From DASZIT01 sp963709665 (GTDB lineage: Bacteria; Actinomycetota; Acidimicrobiia; Acidimicrobiales; RAAP-2): a stretch of DNA of 64,000 nucleotides. Positions 18,896-27,131 of the stretch are shown one piece after another (position 1 is the stretch's first letter; the number at the start of each line of letters is the position of its first letter). Location of the stretch: the NCBI GenBank assembly GCA_963709665.1, contig CAVPWU010000002.1, positions 248,001 to 312,000 on the forward strand, written 5' to 3'. The notes below the pieces were generated by a model. That model did not search any database, had not been told where the DNA came from, and was given only the letters and a program-made list of their open reading frames with translations. Made by a program: the position numbers and the translations under genes.

Positions 18896-20251
18896 TCAGA
18901 GCGGCCCGATGGTGTGCTTGCGCCCCGGCAGCGACTCCCGGGAGCTCTCCAGCGACCGGAGGGCCCGGGCCACGGTGGCCCGGGTGTCGGCCGGGTCGAT
19001 GACGGCGTCGACGTAGCCACGCTCCGCCGCCTCCCAGGGGGTGAGGAACCGGTCGCTGTACTCGGCCTGCAGCCCCACCCGCTCCTCGGGGGTGGATCCC
19101 CGGTAGAGGATCTGCACCGCCCCCTCCGCCCCCATCACGGCGATCTCCGCGCACGGCCAGGCGAAGCACAGATCGTTGCCCAGCCCGCGGGAGTCCATCA
19201 CGATGTACGCCCCCCCGAACGCCTTGCGGAGGATCACGCAGATCCGGGGCACGGTGGCCTCGGCGTAGGCGAAGGCCAGCTCGGCGCCGTGGCGGATCAT
19301 GCCCCGCCACTCGAGGTCCTTGCCGGGCAGGAACCCCGGGGTGTCCACCAGGGTGATGAGGGGGAGGTTGAAGGCGTCGCAGAACCGGACGAAGCGGGCC
19401 CCCTTCTGGGAGGCGGCGATGTCCAGGGTGCCGGCCAGGGCCTGGGGCTGGTTGGCCAGGAAGCCCACCGACCGCCCGCCGATCCGCCCGATGGCCGTCA
19501 CCAGCTGGGGCGACCATCGGGCCCACAGCTCGGTGACGTCCCCGTCGTCGGCCAGGGCGGAGGCCACGTGCCGCACGTCGTAGGAGCTGGTGGCCCGGGT
19601 GGGGATCACCTCCCGGAGCTCGGGCAGCTGCCGGTCCTCCGGGTCGTGGAGCGGTCCGGTGGGGGCCAGCTCGTCGGTGTGGGAGGGGAGGTAGCTGAGC
19701 AGGCTGTCGACGTGCTCCATGGCGTTGGCCTCCGACTCCGCCTCGATGGCGCAGAGCCCGCTCGACCGGGCGTGCATGGCCGCCCCGCCCAGCTGGTGGA
19801 TGCCGATCCGCACCCCGGTGAACTCGTGGACCATGGCCGGGCCCGACACGAAGGCGAAGGCGTCCGAGGTCATGATGACCACGTCGGCGATCCCCAGCAG
19901 CAGCGCCGGCCCGGAGATGGCCGGCCCGGTGACCACCACGATGACCGGCACCGACCCCGAGCAGCCGCCCATGGCCCGGGCCGCCTGGCCCCACCCGTGG
20001 AGGGAGTCCATCCCCCCCGAGACGTCGGCCCCGCTCGAGGCCAGCACCAGCACCAGGGGGATCCGCATCCGCAGGGCGTCGTCGGCCGCCTCCTTGATGG
20101 TGAGGCCGTCCTCCATCGACAGGGCGCCCCGGCGGCGGGCGGAGATCGAGCGCACCACCATGGCCGGCCGGCCGCCCAGCTCCTCGATGCCGGCCCGGAC
20201 GGTGCCCGGCACCAGGCGTCGGATGATCGGGGCGGTGGCGGCGGAGGGCAC
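18896..20251 (-). CDS. Acyl-CoA carboxylase carboxyltransferase (beta) subunit
   Basis: 451 residues, intact; family members are usually 510-550, so the N-terminus is short. Both crotonase-like halves are visible: N-half VVVTGPAISGPALLLGIADV and VSGPAMVHEFTGVRIGIHQL; C-half SVGFLANQPQALAGTLDIAA, RFCDAFNLPLITLVDTPGFL, RKAFGGAYIVMDSRGLGNDL and AWPCAEIAVMGAEGAVQIL. It transfers CO2 from carboxybiotin to acetyl-, propionyl- or a longer acyl-CoA; the acceptor cannot be told from the sequence. No biotin carboxylase lies nearby. Start GTG 20,251 lies 6 nt after TAGCAT, suggesting a leaderless message. Confidence 0.9.
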   Translation of the reverse strand: MPSAATAPIIRRLVPGTVRAGIEELGGRPAMVVRSISARRRGALSMEDGLTIKEAADDALRMRIPLVLVLASSGADVSGGMDSLHGWGQAARAMGGCSGSVPVIVVVTGPAISGPALLLGIADVVIMTSDAFAFVSGPAMVHEFTGVRIGIHQLGGAAMHARSSGLCAIEAESEANAMEHVDSLLSYLPSHTDELAPTGPLHDPEDRQLPELREVIPTRATSSYDVRHVASALADDGDVTELWARWSPQLVTAIGRIGGRSVGFLANQPQALAGTLDIAASQKGARFVRFCDAFNLPLITLVDTPGFLPGKDLEWRGMIRHGAELAFAYAEATVPRICVILRKAFGGAYIVMDSRGLGNDLCFAWPCAEIAVMGAEGAVQILYRGSTPEERVGLQAEYSDRFLTPWEAAERGYVDAVIDPADTRATVARALRSLESSRESLPGRKHTIGPL

Positions 20252-20257
20252 CGGCCC

Positions 20258-20263
20258 ATGCTA
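20258..20263 (-). promoter_or_regulatory. -10 box TAGCAT of leaderless carboxyltransferase gene
   Basis: TAGCAT on the minus strand, 6 nt before GTG 20,251; no ribosome site. Confidence 0.5.
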
Positions 20264-20302
20264 CGGATCCCGGGGACCCTCCGCGGGGGATGACCGGACG
20301 CC

Positions 20303-21220
20303 CTACGGGGCCGGGGGTGCGCCCCCGATCGGGGGCCCGTCCCCGGGTTCGGGGGCGTCCGGGCGGTGGCGCCGGACCTCCCGGCGCTCGGCCCGCTCGA
20401 GCTCCCGCTCCACGTCCGCCCAGACCAGCGGGTCGTCCCCGCCGGTCTCGGCATCCAGCCGTTGGGCCCGGCTGAGCACCACGGCGCCCACCGCCAGCAG
20501 CACCGCCAGCATGGTCAGCTTGGAGGCGAGCCCGGAGATCTGCTGGTCGGTCACCGGCCGCATCCCGTCGGCCAGGTGGGACCGCAGGAAGGTGGGGTAG
20601 AGGGGGTGGCGGGCGAAGATGTAGACGAAGGAGAGGAAGGCGGGCACCACCGCCTGCACCACCAGGTACCCGAACCGCCCCCACGGTTCGATCCGGAGGG
20701 GTCCGGGGACCCGCCCCATCACCGGGAGCCACAGCACGAACCCCGCCACCAGCACCGCCAGGTCGATGAGCCCCCGGGCGGCGGCCGACGAGGCCATCAC
20801 CCGGACCAGGGGCACCGTCAGGCACCCCACCGAGGTCACCGTCACCCACGCCACCGCCACCGCCGGCCGGCGGACCCAGTCGAGCACGGCGTCCACCGGT
20901 GCCGGTCGGGTCAGCCACCGCAGCACCTCGAAGGGGACCCCGACCAGCCACAGCGACGGGACGGCCAGCACCAGCAGCAGCCGCTGGACGATCAGCGCCA
21001 GCAGGGACCAGTGGGCGGCCACGTCGGCCAGCGGCCAGGTCAGCGCCACCGCCGCCGCCAGGGTGGCGCCCCCGAAGGCCAGCTGCTGCCGCCGGGTCCA
21101 CGGCACCGGGTCGGGCCGGCTCCGCTGCAGGCGCCGGTCGCCGACCACCACCGCCGCCGTGGCCACCGCCAGGACCGCCCAGGCCACCAGGTGGCCGTCC
21201 CAGGCGTAGGGGCCGCTCAT
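20303..21220 (-). CDS. ctaG: Cytochrome c oxidase assembly factor CtaG (caa3 type)
   Basis: 305 residues with about seven membrane segments (HLVAWAVLAVATAAVVVG, LALIVQRLLLVLAVPSLWLV, LIDLAVLVAGFVLWLPVMG, FGYLVVQAVVPAFLSFVYIF, LTMLAVLLAVGAVVLS). The DVAAHWSLLALIVQRLLL, SLWLVGVPFEVLRW and RHPLYPTF regions fit the CtaG_Cox11-unrelated caa3_CtaG family, which supports copper-centre assembly in cytochrome oxidase. The C-terminal 60 residues are charged and cytoplasmic. Start ATG 21,220 (MSGPYAWDGH) is chosen because earlier in-frame codons run into pafB's promoter. Divergent from pafB by 55 bp. Confidence 0.82.
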   Translation of the reverse strand: MSGPYAWDGHLVAWAVLAVATAAVVVGDRRLQRSRPDPVPWTRRQQLAFGGATLAAAVALTWPLADVAAHWSLLALIVQRLLLVLAVPSLWLVGVPFEVLRWLTRPAPVDAVLDWVRRPAVAVAWVTVTSVGCLTVPLVRVMASSAAARGLIDLAVLVAGFVLWLPVMGRVPGPLRIEPWGRFGYLVVQAVVPAFLSFVYIFARHPLYPTFLRSHLADGMRPVTDQQISGLASKLTMLAVLLAVGAVVLSRAQRLDAETGGDDPLVWADVERELERAERREVRRHRPDAPEPGDGPPIGGAPPAP

Positions 21221-21262
21221 GCCCGGTCCCCGGTCATCGACGGCACCGGAGGGTCCTCCCTC

Positions 21263-21268
21263 TAGATT
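21263..21268 (+). promoter_or_regulatory. -10 box TAGATT of leaderless pafB
   Basis: TAGATT lies 7 nt before ATG 21,276, in the short ctaG-pafB divergent gap. No ribosome site. Confidence 0.55.
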
Positions 21269-21275
21269 GAGCACC

Positions 21276-22232
21276 ATGGCACCACTGGACCGGCTCGAGC
21301 GGGTCACCGACCTGCTGTTGGTCCTGCTCGACACCCACCACCCGCTCTCCCTCCGGGAGATCGCCAACCGCGTGCCGGGCTACCCCGACAGCCACGGCGC
21401 CCGACGCCAGGCCTTCGAACGCGACAAGCGCCTCCTCCGCGATGAGGGCGTCCCCGTCCTGGTGGAACCGATCGACGGTGAGGAGCAGCTGGGCTACCGG
21501 GTGGATCCCGACGCCTACTACCTGCCCGACCTCGGACTCGATGCCGAAGAGCAGGCTGCGCTCGCCCTGGCGGTGGCCGGCGTCCACCTCGGCGAGCCTA
21601 CCGGCCGGGAGGCGCTGTCGAAGCTGGGGGCGGCCATCGAAACACCCCGCCTGGGGGTGCTGGCCGCCCCGGTGGTGGACCTTCCCTCGCCCGGGGAGCT
21701 GCCCGCCCTACCGGTGCTGTTCGACGCCCTGCGCCACTCGGCCACCGTCACCTTCGACTACCGCGGCACCGCCCGCCACGTCGACCCCGCCGGCATCCGC
21801 TTCCGGCGCGGTCACTGGTACCTGATCGGCGCCGACCGGGACCGCCGGGAGGCGCGCACCTTCCGGGTGGACCGCATCGACGGCCTCCCGTCGGTGGGCC
21901 CCCGGTCGTCGGGTGGGCTCCCCGAGGGGTTCGACGTGGCCCGGGCCGCCACCTTCGACCCCTGGCAGTTCGGCCCGGGGGAGGAGACCGGGGTCGACGT
22001 CCTGGTCGACGGGGCCGAGGCGGGCCGGGTCCTCGGCGAGCTGGGGGAGGCCTCCCTCCTCGAGCGCCGGGACGACGGTGCCGTGGTGGTCCGGGTGACG
22101 GTCACCGACCTCGAGGCGTTCATCAGCTGGGTGCTCGGCCTCCTCGACCACGCCGAGGTGCTGGCCCCCGAGGAGGTGCGCCGGGCCACCGTGGACCGGC
22201 TGCGCTCCCTGGCCGGATCGGCGCCGTCGTGA
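21276..22232 (+). CDS. pafB: WYL-domain transcriptional activator PafB
   Basis: 318 residues. An N-terminal winged helix (LERVTDLLLVLLDTHHPLSL, REIANRVPGY) precedes a WYL domain with the sequence RFRRGHWYLIGADRDRREAR, FRVDRIDG and the C-terminal WCX part. With PafC it forms the heterodimer that in mycobacteria and other Actinobacteria activates RecA-independent DNA-damage genes; WYL domains are thought to sense single-stranded nucleic acid. The start ATG 21,276 is leaderless. It overlaps pafC by GTGA, so both are made in step. The proteasome genes that often accompany pafBC are not in this window. Confidence 0.9.
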   Translation: MAPLDRLERVTDLLLVLLDTHHPLSLREIANRVPGYPDSHGARRQAFERDKRLLRDEGVPVLVEPIDGEEQLGYRVDPDAYYLPDLGLDAEEQAALALAVAGVHLGEPTGREALSKLGAAIETPRLGVLAAPVVDLPSPGELPALPVLFDALRHSATVTFDYRGTARHVDPAGIRFRRGHWYLIGADRDRREARTFRVDRIDGLPSVGPRSSGGLPEGFDVARAATFDPWQFGPGEETGVDVLVDGAEAGRVLGELGEASLLERRDDGAVVVRVTVTDLEAFISWVLGLLDHAEVLAPEEVRRATVDRLRSLAGSAPS

Positions 22233-23182
22233 CCGGGCCCTCGGCCACCGCCGACCGCCTCCGTCGGCTGTTGGCCATCCTGGCCTGGCTCTCCCAGGTG
22301 GGGGAGGCCCCGATCGACGAGGTGGCCACCCGGTTCGGTCTCGCCCCCTCGGCCCTGGTCTCCGAGCTCGAGCTGGCCGCCTGCTGCGGGCTGCCCCCCT
22401 ACACCCCCGACCAGCTGATGGAGATCGTCGTCTCCGACACCACGGTGTCGGCCCGGCTCGGGAGTGCCATGGGCCGGCCGCGCCGTCTCAGCCCTCAGGA
22501 GGGATTCGCCCTGGCCGCCTCGGCGCGGGCCCTCCTCTCGGTGCCCGGCAGCGATCCGGGGGGCGCCCTCTCCAACGCCCTCGACAAGCTGGAGCGGGCG
22601 CTGGGCGGCGAGCGCCTGGAGGTGGAGCTCGACGCTCCCTTGCTGCTGCCCGTCGTCCAGCAGGCGTTGGCCGACGGGGCCACGCTGGCCGTCACCTACT
22701 ACTCGGCGTCCACCGACCGGCAGTCGGACCGGGAGATCACCCCGGAGCGGATCTTCGCCTCCGAGGGTCACTGGTACGTGGACGCCCGGTGCCACCTGGC
22801 CGGGGACGTGCGGCGGTTCCGGATCGACCGGATCAGTCGGGCCGAGGTGGTGGAGGGCGCCGGGGCCGACGCTGGGTCGGGCGACCCGGTGGACGACGGG
22901 CGCCGGGGGTTCGACGCCTTCGTCCCCGGGCCGGACACCCGCACGGTGCGGCTGTCGGTGGAGCGGTCGCAGGCCTGGATGCTCGAGTCGGTCCCGTCGG
23001 TGGACGACCCGGTCGCGGTGGGGGGCCGGCTGGAGGTCGACCTGGTGGTGGGGGGTGACGCCTGGCTCGAGCGGCTGCTGCTCCGACTGGGCCCCGGGGT
23101 CCGGGTGGTCGACCCGCCCGGCGACGCCACCCTGGCCGCCGAGGCGGCGACCCGGATCCTCAAGCGGTACGGGGTGGGCTAG
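22229..23182 (+). CDS. pafC: WYL-domain transcriptional activator PafC
   Basis: 317 residues, GTG start overlapping the pafB stop. N-terminal helix-turn-helix (RLRRLLAILAWLSQVGEAPI, DEVATRFGLAPSALVSELEL), the PafC marker CCGLPPYTPDQLMEI, then a WYL domain (RIFASEGHWYVDARCHLAGD, RRFRIDRISRAEVVE) and a WCX-like C-terminus. Works with PafB as a DNA-damage response activator. 73 bp of AT-richer DNA separates it from the relaxase gene. Confidence 0.9.
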   Translation: MTGPSATADRLRRLLAILAWLSQVGEAPIDEVATRFGLAPSALVSELELAACCGLPPYTPDQLMEIVVSDTTVSARLGSAMGRPRRLSPQEGFALAASARALLSVPGSDPGGALSNALDKLERALGGERLEVELDAPLLLPVVQQALADGATLAVTYYSASTDRQSDREITPERIFASEGHWYVDARCHLAGDVRRFRIDRISRAEVVEGAGADAGSGDPVDDGRRGFDAFVPGPDTRTVRLSVERSQAWMLESVPSVDDPVAVGGRLEVDLVVGGDAWLERLLLRLGPGVRVVDPPGDATLAAEAATRILKRYGVG

Positions 23183-23229
23183 CAGGGCGCTCGTCCAAAC
23201 ACAAGATGGTATGAAATAACATCAAACGG

Positions 23230-23235
23230 TAGATT
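23230..23235 (+). promoter_or_regulatory. -10 box TAGATT upstream of the relaxase
   Basis: TAGATT followed by 6 nt and an ATG at 23,242. That ATG opens only MVGSAC before TGA, in a different frame from the relaxase GTG at 23,256. Confidence 0.45.
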
Positions 23236-23255
23236 GGCCCGATGGTCGGGTCGGC

Positions 23256-24563
23256 GTGCTGAAGATCCACGTGGTGCATGCCGGGGGCCACCCGTACTAC
23301 CTGGCCGGCCGGGACCAGGGCACCGAGCTCGAGGAGCCGGGGGTGTGGACGGGCCCGGCCTCGGCCTCCCTGGGCCTGGTCGGGGAGGTGGAACCCGACC
23401 CGTTCACCGCCGTGATGGACGGCCGTGACCCCCGGACCGAGGACCCCCTCCGCCGTCCCCGGGGTCGGCGACCGGTGGAGGCCTACGACCTCACCTTCTG
23501 CGCGCCGAAGTCGGTCAGCCTCCTCCAGGCGCTGGCCCCCACCGAGATCGCCGACGCCGCCCTGGGCGGCCACCACCGGGCGGTGGCCGACGCCGGCGCC
23601 TACCTGAGCCGTCAGGCCGTCGGCGTGCGCCGCATGGTGGACGGAACACGGGTCTCCCTCCCCTCCACCGGCCTGGTGGCCGGGGAGTTCCGCCACCGGG
23701 TCAGCCGTGCCCTCGACCCCCACCTCCACACCCACCTGGTGGTGGCCAACACCGCCCAGGGCCCCGACGGCGGCTGGTCGGCCATCGACGGCCGGCGGCT
23801 CTTCGGGCACCTGCGGACCGCCGGCCGCCTCTACCACGCCCGCCTCCGCCTCGAGCTCAGCGAGCGTCTGGGGGCGCAGTGGGAGGTGCGACCGTCCGGG
23901 TTCGGCGACGTGGTGGGGGTGGACCGCCGCCTGCGACGCCTGTTCTCCCAGCGGACGGCGGCCATCGACGAGTACGTGATGGTCCACGCCGGCCTCACCA
24001 CCAGCCGCAGCCCGGTGGTGTCCGCCGTCACCCGTCCGCCCAAGGTCCTCGACGCCTCGGTGACGGAGCTGGCCGACGGCTGGCGGGCCCGGGCCGCCGA
24101 CTTCGGCTTCGACCTCGGCGAGCTCGGCCGGGTGGTGGGCCGGGCCCGGCGGCCGGCCGGCAGGGCCGGGCCCCGTGAGTCGGATCGGCTGGTGGACACC
24201 CTCACCGACCATCGTCACCGGCCGGGGTGGGTGGTCTCCCGACCGGACCTGGTGGCGGCGGTGGCGGCCGGCTCGGTCCGGGGAGCGGCGGCGGCGGACG
24301 TCGAGGCGGTCGTCGACCGGCTCACCGACCGGCTGGCGCCGGACCGCACCCTGGCCCGCGCCCGCGACCCGCGGTGGCGGGCGGATGACGTCGCCGCGTT
24401 GGTCCGCCGGCGGGGAGCGGAGCGGATGGTGGAGTCGGAGGGCCCGGACCGCTCACGGCCCCGGGGGCCGGTGTCGGACCGCGGTCCCGGACGGGAGGCC
24501 GTGGGCGGACGGGACGGGCCGGTCGCCCGGCTCCGGCGGCAGGGTCCCGGCCTCGAGCGGTGA
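23256..24563 (+). CDS. MobF/TrwC-type relaxase
   Basis: 435 residues. TrwC-family relaxases nick DNA at oriT and stay covalently bound by tyrosine. Seen: VLKIHVVHAGGHPYYLAG with the tyrosine pair, the family motif DLTFCAPKSVSLLQAL, and the metal-binding three-histidine motif in RALDPHLHTHLVVANTAQ. The C-terminal half (from about residue 210) is Arg-rich and has no helicase motifs, so it is a relaxase-only protein, much shorter than TrwC/TraI (about 1000 residues). Start GTG 23,256 is given, but a TAGATT box and ATG at 23,242 hint at a lost base and an earlier start. Convergent with the coupling protein gene. Confidence 0.85.
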   Translation: MLKIHVVHAGGHPYYLAGRDQGTELEEPGVWTGPASASLGLVGEVEPDPFTAVMDGRDPRTEDPLRRPRGRRPVEAYDLTFCAPKSVSLLQALAPTEIADAALGGHHRAVADAGAYLSRQAVGVRRMVDGTRVSLPSTGLVAGEFRHRVSRALDPHLHTHLVVANTAQGPDGGWSAIDGRRLFGHLRTAGRLYHARLRLELSERLGAQWEVRPSGFGDVVGVDRRLRRLFSQRTAAIDEYVMVHAGLTTSRSPVVSAVTRPPKVLDASVTELADGWRARAADFGFDLGELGRVVGRARRPAGRAGPRESDRLVDTLTDHRHRPGWVVSRPDLVAAVAAGSVRGAAAADVEAVVDRLTDRLAPDRTLARARDPRWRADDVAALVRRRGAERMVESEGPDRSRPRGPVSDRGPGREAVGGRDGPVARLRRQGPGLER

Positions 24564-24576
24564 TCGAGGGGAAGTG

Positions 24577-26031
24577 TCAGCGGGCCAGGTCCGGCGGGGG
24601 GTGTCGTGGCCCCGGGGGACGGAGGTCCCGTTCCCGCACCCCCAGCGACCGCCACGGCTCGCACCGGTGGGCCGGGGCCAGCGGGACCCAGGCCGCCCGG
24701 TTCCGCTCGTCGAAGGCCAGCGCGTAGCCGACCGCCCCCCGTGCGATCACGTCGGGTGGGAGCCGGCGCCGCCGTTGGGTGGACACCGACGCCCCCACCT
24801 GGCTGCGGCCTCCGCCCACCAGGTCGGCCACCAGGTGGCCGGTCGGTCCCCGTCCCGACGACACCCCGCGGGTCGGTACCTCCTCGTCCCCCGCCAGGGT
24901 GGCCAGCGCCTCCAGGGTCCGGACGTCGCCGATGCCGGGCAGCACCACGGTGGTCCCGAAGAGGGTGGGCAGGCCGTCCGCCTCACCGGGCCACCGGCGA
25001 CGGGCCTGGGACAGGTCCTGCAGGCAGGCCAGCGTGGCCAGTCCCTGACCACCCCCCTCGCTCACCATCGACGGCAGGGCGGGCAGCGGCGCGATGTTGG
25101 CCACCTCGTCGAGGGCCAGGAGGACCGGCGGACCGGCGTGGGAGGGATCGGCCGCTGCCGCGTAGGTGGCGGTCCGTACCTCCTCGACCACTCCCACCAG
25201 CAGCGGTGCGACCAGCGCCTGCCGGTCCGCCGGTCCACAGAGGTAGAGGGTGTCGGCCGATCGGACGAATCCGTGGGGGTCGAAGGTGGGGTGGTCGGTG
25301 GCGGCCAGGGCCGACTCGGTGCGGAAGCCGGCCAGCGTGCCCGACGCCGTCGACCAGATGCCACTCAGCTCACGCTCGTCGGTGGCGGCGATCCCCTCCA
25401 GGGCGTTGTCGGCCAGCTCGGTGGGACCGCCGGGGGCCCCGGCCAGAATCTGGCGGGCGTCGAGGGTCCTCCGGCGATCCACCCAGGCCAGGACGGTCCG
25501 CAACGGCAGACCGTCGAGGGCGGCGGCGTGCATCATGGTGGCCAGGAGCAGGTGGGCGCGCTCGGTCCAGTGGGAGCTGTCGACCCGGGTGCCGACGGCC
25601 GGAGGCGCCGCCACCTCCACCAGGGTGCGGGCCGCCGCCAGCGCACCCTCCCAGGTACCGCACGACTGGAGTGGCGACCATCGGAGTGGCTCCACCCGGG
25701 TGGCGGTCGAGGCCGTGCCGGTGGGGTCGAAGAGGTAGCACCGACCCGACCGTCGGCGGGCGGCGGCGGTGACCTCGAGCACCTCGGGTTTGGTCGACGT
25801 GGAGACCACCGCACCCGACGCCGACAACACGTTGGGGATGACCAACGACGACGTCTTCCCCGACCGCGGCGGACCGAGCACCAGCACCGCGCGTTGGGGC
25901 GGGGCGAAGCACCAACCGCGGTCGTCGTGGCCGAGGTAGATGCCCGACCCCGACGCCGTGGTGGCGGCGGTCGCGGCGCCATGGAGGTGGGCGGTCAGGT
26001 GCGAAGCGGTGCTGCGCGAAAGAAATGTCAT
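24577..26031 (-). CDS. VirD4/TraG-like type IV coupling protein
   Basis: 484 residues from ATG 26,031 with a GAGG site 5 nt upstream; GTG 26,157 would add 42 residues without support. Walker A GPPRSGKTSSLVIPN (near residue 55), Walker B VLLALDEVANIAPL, and the TraG/VirD4 signature SHWTERAHLLLATMMHAAAL, QGLATLACLQDLSQARRRW and TTVVLPGIGDV. The N-terminal membrane helices usual in VirD4 are absent, so it may be soluble or need a membrane partner. It would recruit the relaxase-DNA complex to a secretion channel. No other type IV secretion gene is visible. Convergent with the relaxase, 13 bp apart. Confidence 0.85.
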   Translation of the reverse strand: MTFLSRSTASHLTAHLHGAATAATTASGSGIYLGHDDRGWCFAPPQRAVLVLGPPRSGKTSSLVIPNVLSASGAVVSTSTKPEVLEVTAAARRRSGRCYLFDPTGTASTATRVEPLRWSPLQSCGTWEGALAAARTLVEVAAPPAVGTRVDSSHWTERAHLLLATMMHAAALDGLPLRTVLAWVDRRRTLDARQILAGAPGGPTELADNALEGIAATDERELSGIWSTASGTLAGFRTESALAATDHPTFDPHGFVRSADTLYLCGPADRQALVAPLLVGVVEEVRTATYAAAADPSHAGPPVLLALDEVANIAPLPALPSMVSEGGGQGLATLACLQDLSQARRRWPGEADGLPTLFGTTVVLPGIGDVRTLEALATLAGDEEVPTRGVSSGRGPTGHLVADLVGGGRSQVGASVSTQRRRRLPPDVIARGAVGYALAFDERNRAAWVPLAPAHRCEPWRSLGVRERDLRPPGPRHPPPDLAR

Positions 26032-26262
26032 GCGTGCCTCGACGGGTGTGCGGGAGTGTCGGCGCCCGTCCATGGTGCGGATGGAACCCCATCCGTCACC
26101 GACCCTCGTCGACCGCGATGCCCAAGAAGCCTTGCAAACAAACAGCTTTTTGTCCACGGCCGATCGACCACCACGAGCACCGGGCGCCCGGCCGATGCCG
26201 GCCGCCGACGGGCGAACGCCGCGCCGGTGGCGTCACGGGTGTCGCGAGGCGCGTGAGGGTGC

Positions 26263-26291
26263 TTGACCTGGGCGGTAAAACCCATTTGGAT
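26263..26291 (+). promoter_or_regulatory. Candidate promoter of the long HU gene
   Basis: TTGACC, 17-bp spacer, TTGGAT, placing the start of transcription about 25 nt before the GTG, behind which is a full ribosome site. Confidence 0.4.
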
Positions 26292-26312
26292 ATTTCCGAT
26301 TGCGTATCGCTG

Positions 26313-26323
26313 AGGAGGTGATC
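26313..26323 (+). promoter_or_regulatory. Near-perfect ribosome binding site of the long HU gene
   Basis: AGGAGGTGATC immediately before GTG 26,324 matches the 16S rRNA tail along its length and fixes the start at VNKSQLVRAV. Confidence 0.7.
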
Positions 26324-27004
26324 GTGAACAAGTCACAACTCGTCAGAGCAGTCAGCGGGTCGACGTCCTTGGCCCGCCGCACTGTCGAAGATGTGGTTGA
26401 TGATCTGTTCGATTCGATCGTCACCGAGGTTCGTGCCGGACGGAAGGTCTCGCTGGTCGGGTTTGGAACATTCACCCCGACCGCCCGAGCCGCCCGTGTG
26501 GGACGAAATCCGAGGACCGGTGCAGTGGTACCGATTCCGGCGTCGAAGGGTGTCCGGTTCGCCACCGGTTCGACGTTCAAGACGGCGTTGAACTCCAAGG
26601 AGGGAGCACCCATGGCAGTAAAGAAAGCTGCAGCCAAGAAGGCTGTCCGAAAGGCACCGGCCAAGAAGACCGTTGCGAAGAAGACGGTCGCCAAGAAGGC
26701 GGTGAAGAAGGCCCCGGCCAAGAAGGCCCCGGCCAAGAAGACTGCAGCCAAGAAGGCGGTGAAGAAGGCCCCGGCCCGCAAGGCCCCGGCCCGCAAGACC
26801 GTGGCGAAGAAGGCGGTGAAGAAGGCCCCGGTCCGCAAGGCCCCGGCCCGCAAGACCGTCGCCAAGAAGGCGGTGAAGAAGGCCCCGGCCCGCAAGGCCC
26901 CGGCCAAGAAGACCGCAGCCAAGAAGGCGGTGAAGAAGGCCGTCAAGAAGGTCGTGCGGCGTACCACGGCGGCCAAGAAGGCGGTCAAGAAGGCCGTCCG
27001 GTAG
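26324..27004 (+). CDS. hup: HU-family nucleoid protein with lysine-rich tail (HupB-like)
   Basis: 226 residues. Residues 1-90 are an HU fold (VNKSQLVRAVSGSTSLARRT, VSLVGFGTFTPTARAARVGR, NPRTG, FATGSTFKTALN). Residues 95-226 are a tail of Lys/Ala/Pro/Arg repeats such as KKAPAKKAPAKKTAAKK, like mycobacterial HupB and eukaryotic linker histone H1. HU bends and compacts DNA; the tail adds non-specific DNA binding and is a site of lysine modification in mycobacteria. The tail is encoded by near-identical tandem DNA repeats (about 26,620-26,990). A short HU without tail lies at 41,021. Confidence 0.92.
   Translation: MNKSQLVRAVSGSTSLARRTVEDVVDDLFDSIVTEVRAGRKVSLVGFGTFTPTARAARVGRNPRTGAVVPIPASKGVRFATGSTFKTALNSKEGAPMAVKKAAAKKAVRKAPAKKTVAKKTVAKKAVKKAPAKKAPAKKTAAKKAVKKAPARKAPARKTVAKKAVKKAPVRKAPARKTVAKKAVKKAPARKAPAKKTAAKKAVKKAVKKVVRRTTAAKKAVKKAVR
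26620..26995 (+). repeat. Tandem repeats encoding the HU tail
   Basis: Imperfect units around AAGAAGGCGGTGAAGAAGG, alternating with GCCCCGGCC blocks, encode KKAVKKAPA-type motifs. Tail length is likely to vary between strains. Confidence 0.7.
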
Positions 27005-27040
27005 TCAGGATGTGCGGCGGCCGTTGGGCCGCCGGTGGAA

Positions 27041-27072
27041 CGACGACGGGGGCCCTCGGGCCCCCGTCGTCG
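27041..27072. terminator. Hairpin terminator after the long HU gene
   Basis: A perfect 14-bp stem (CGACGACGGGGGCC with its complement) and a 4-nt loop, 36 bp after the stop; a smaller GGCGGCC/GGCCGCC hairpin precedes it. It separates convergent genes. No T-run. Confidence 0.7.
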
Positions 27073-27131
27073 CGTCGGGGGATGCACCAGCGGTCGACGT
27101 CGGCTCCGGCCGTCCGGCCGGTGCGGCCGAC

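Larger units (their letters stand above)
26032..26323. other. Divergent intergenic region, coupling protein / HU
   Basis: 292 bp with no gene seen. It holds an AT-rich patch with CAAACAAACAGC and a T5 run near 26,134-26,154 and the candidate HU promoter. It is also a possible place for an oriT, but I see no clear inverted repeat plus nick site. Confidence 0.45.

Noticed and set aside
18825..21101. A 758-codon open frame on the minus strand over the carboxyltransferase gene
   Set aside because: It is an antisense/alternate-frame shadow in high-GC DNA, rich in Gly, Arg and Pro, while the carboxyltransferase frame has clear family motifs.
23183..26323. Prophage or insertion element around the relaxase
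   Set aside because: No integrase, transposase, terminal repeats or tRNA junction is visible, and base composition is like the neighbours.
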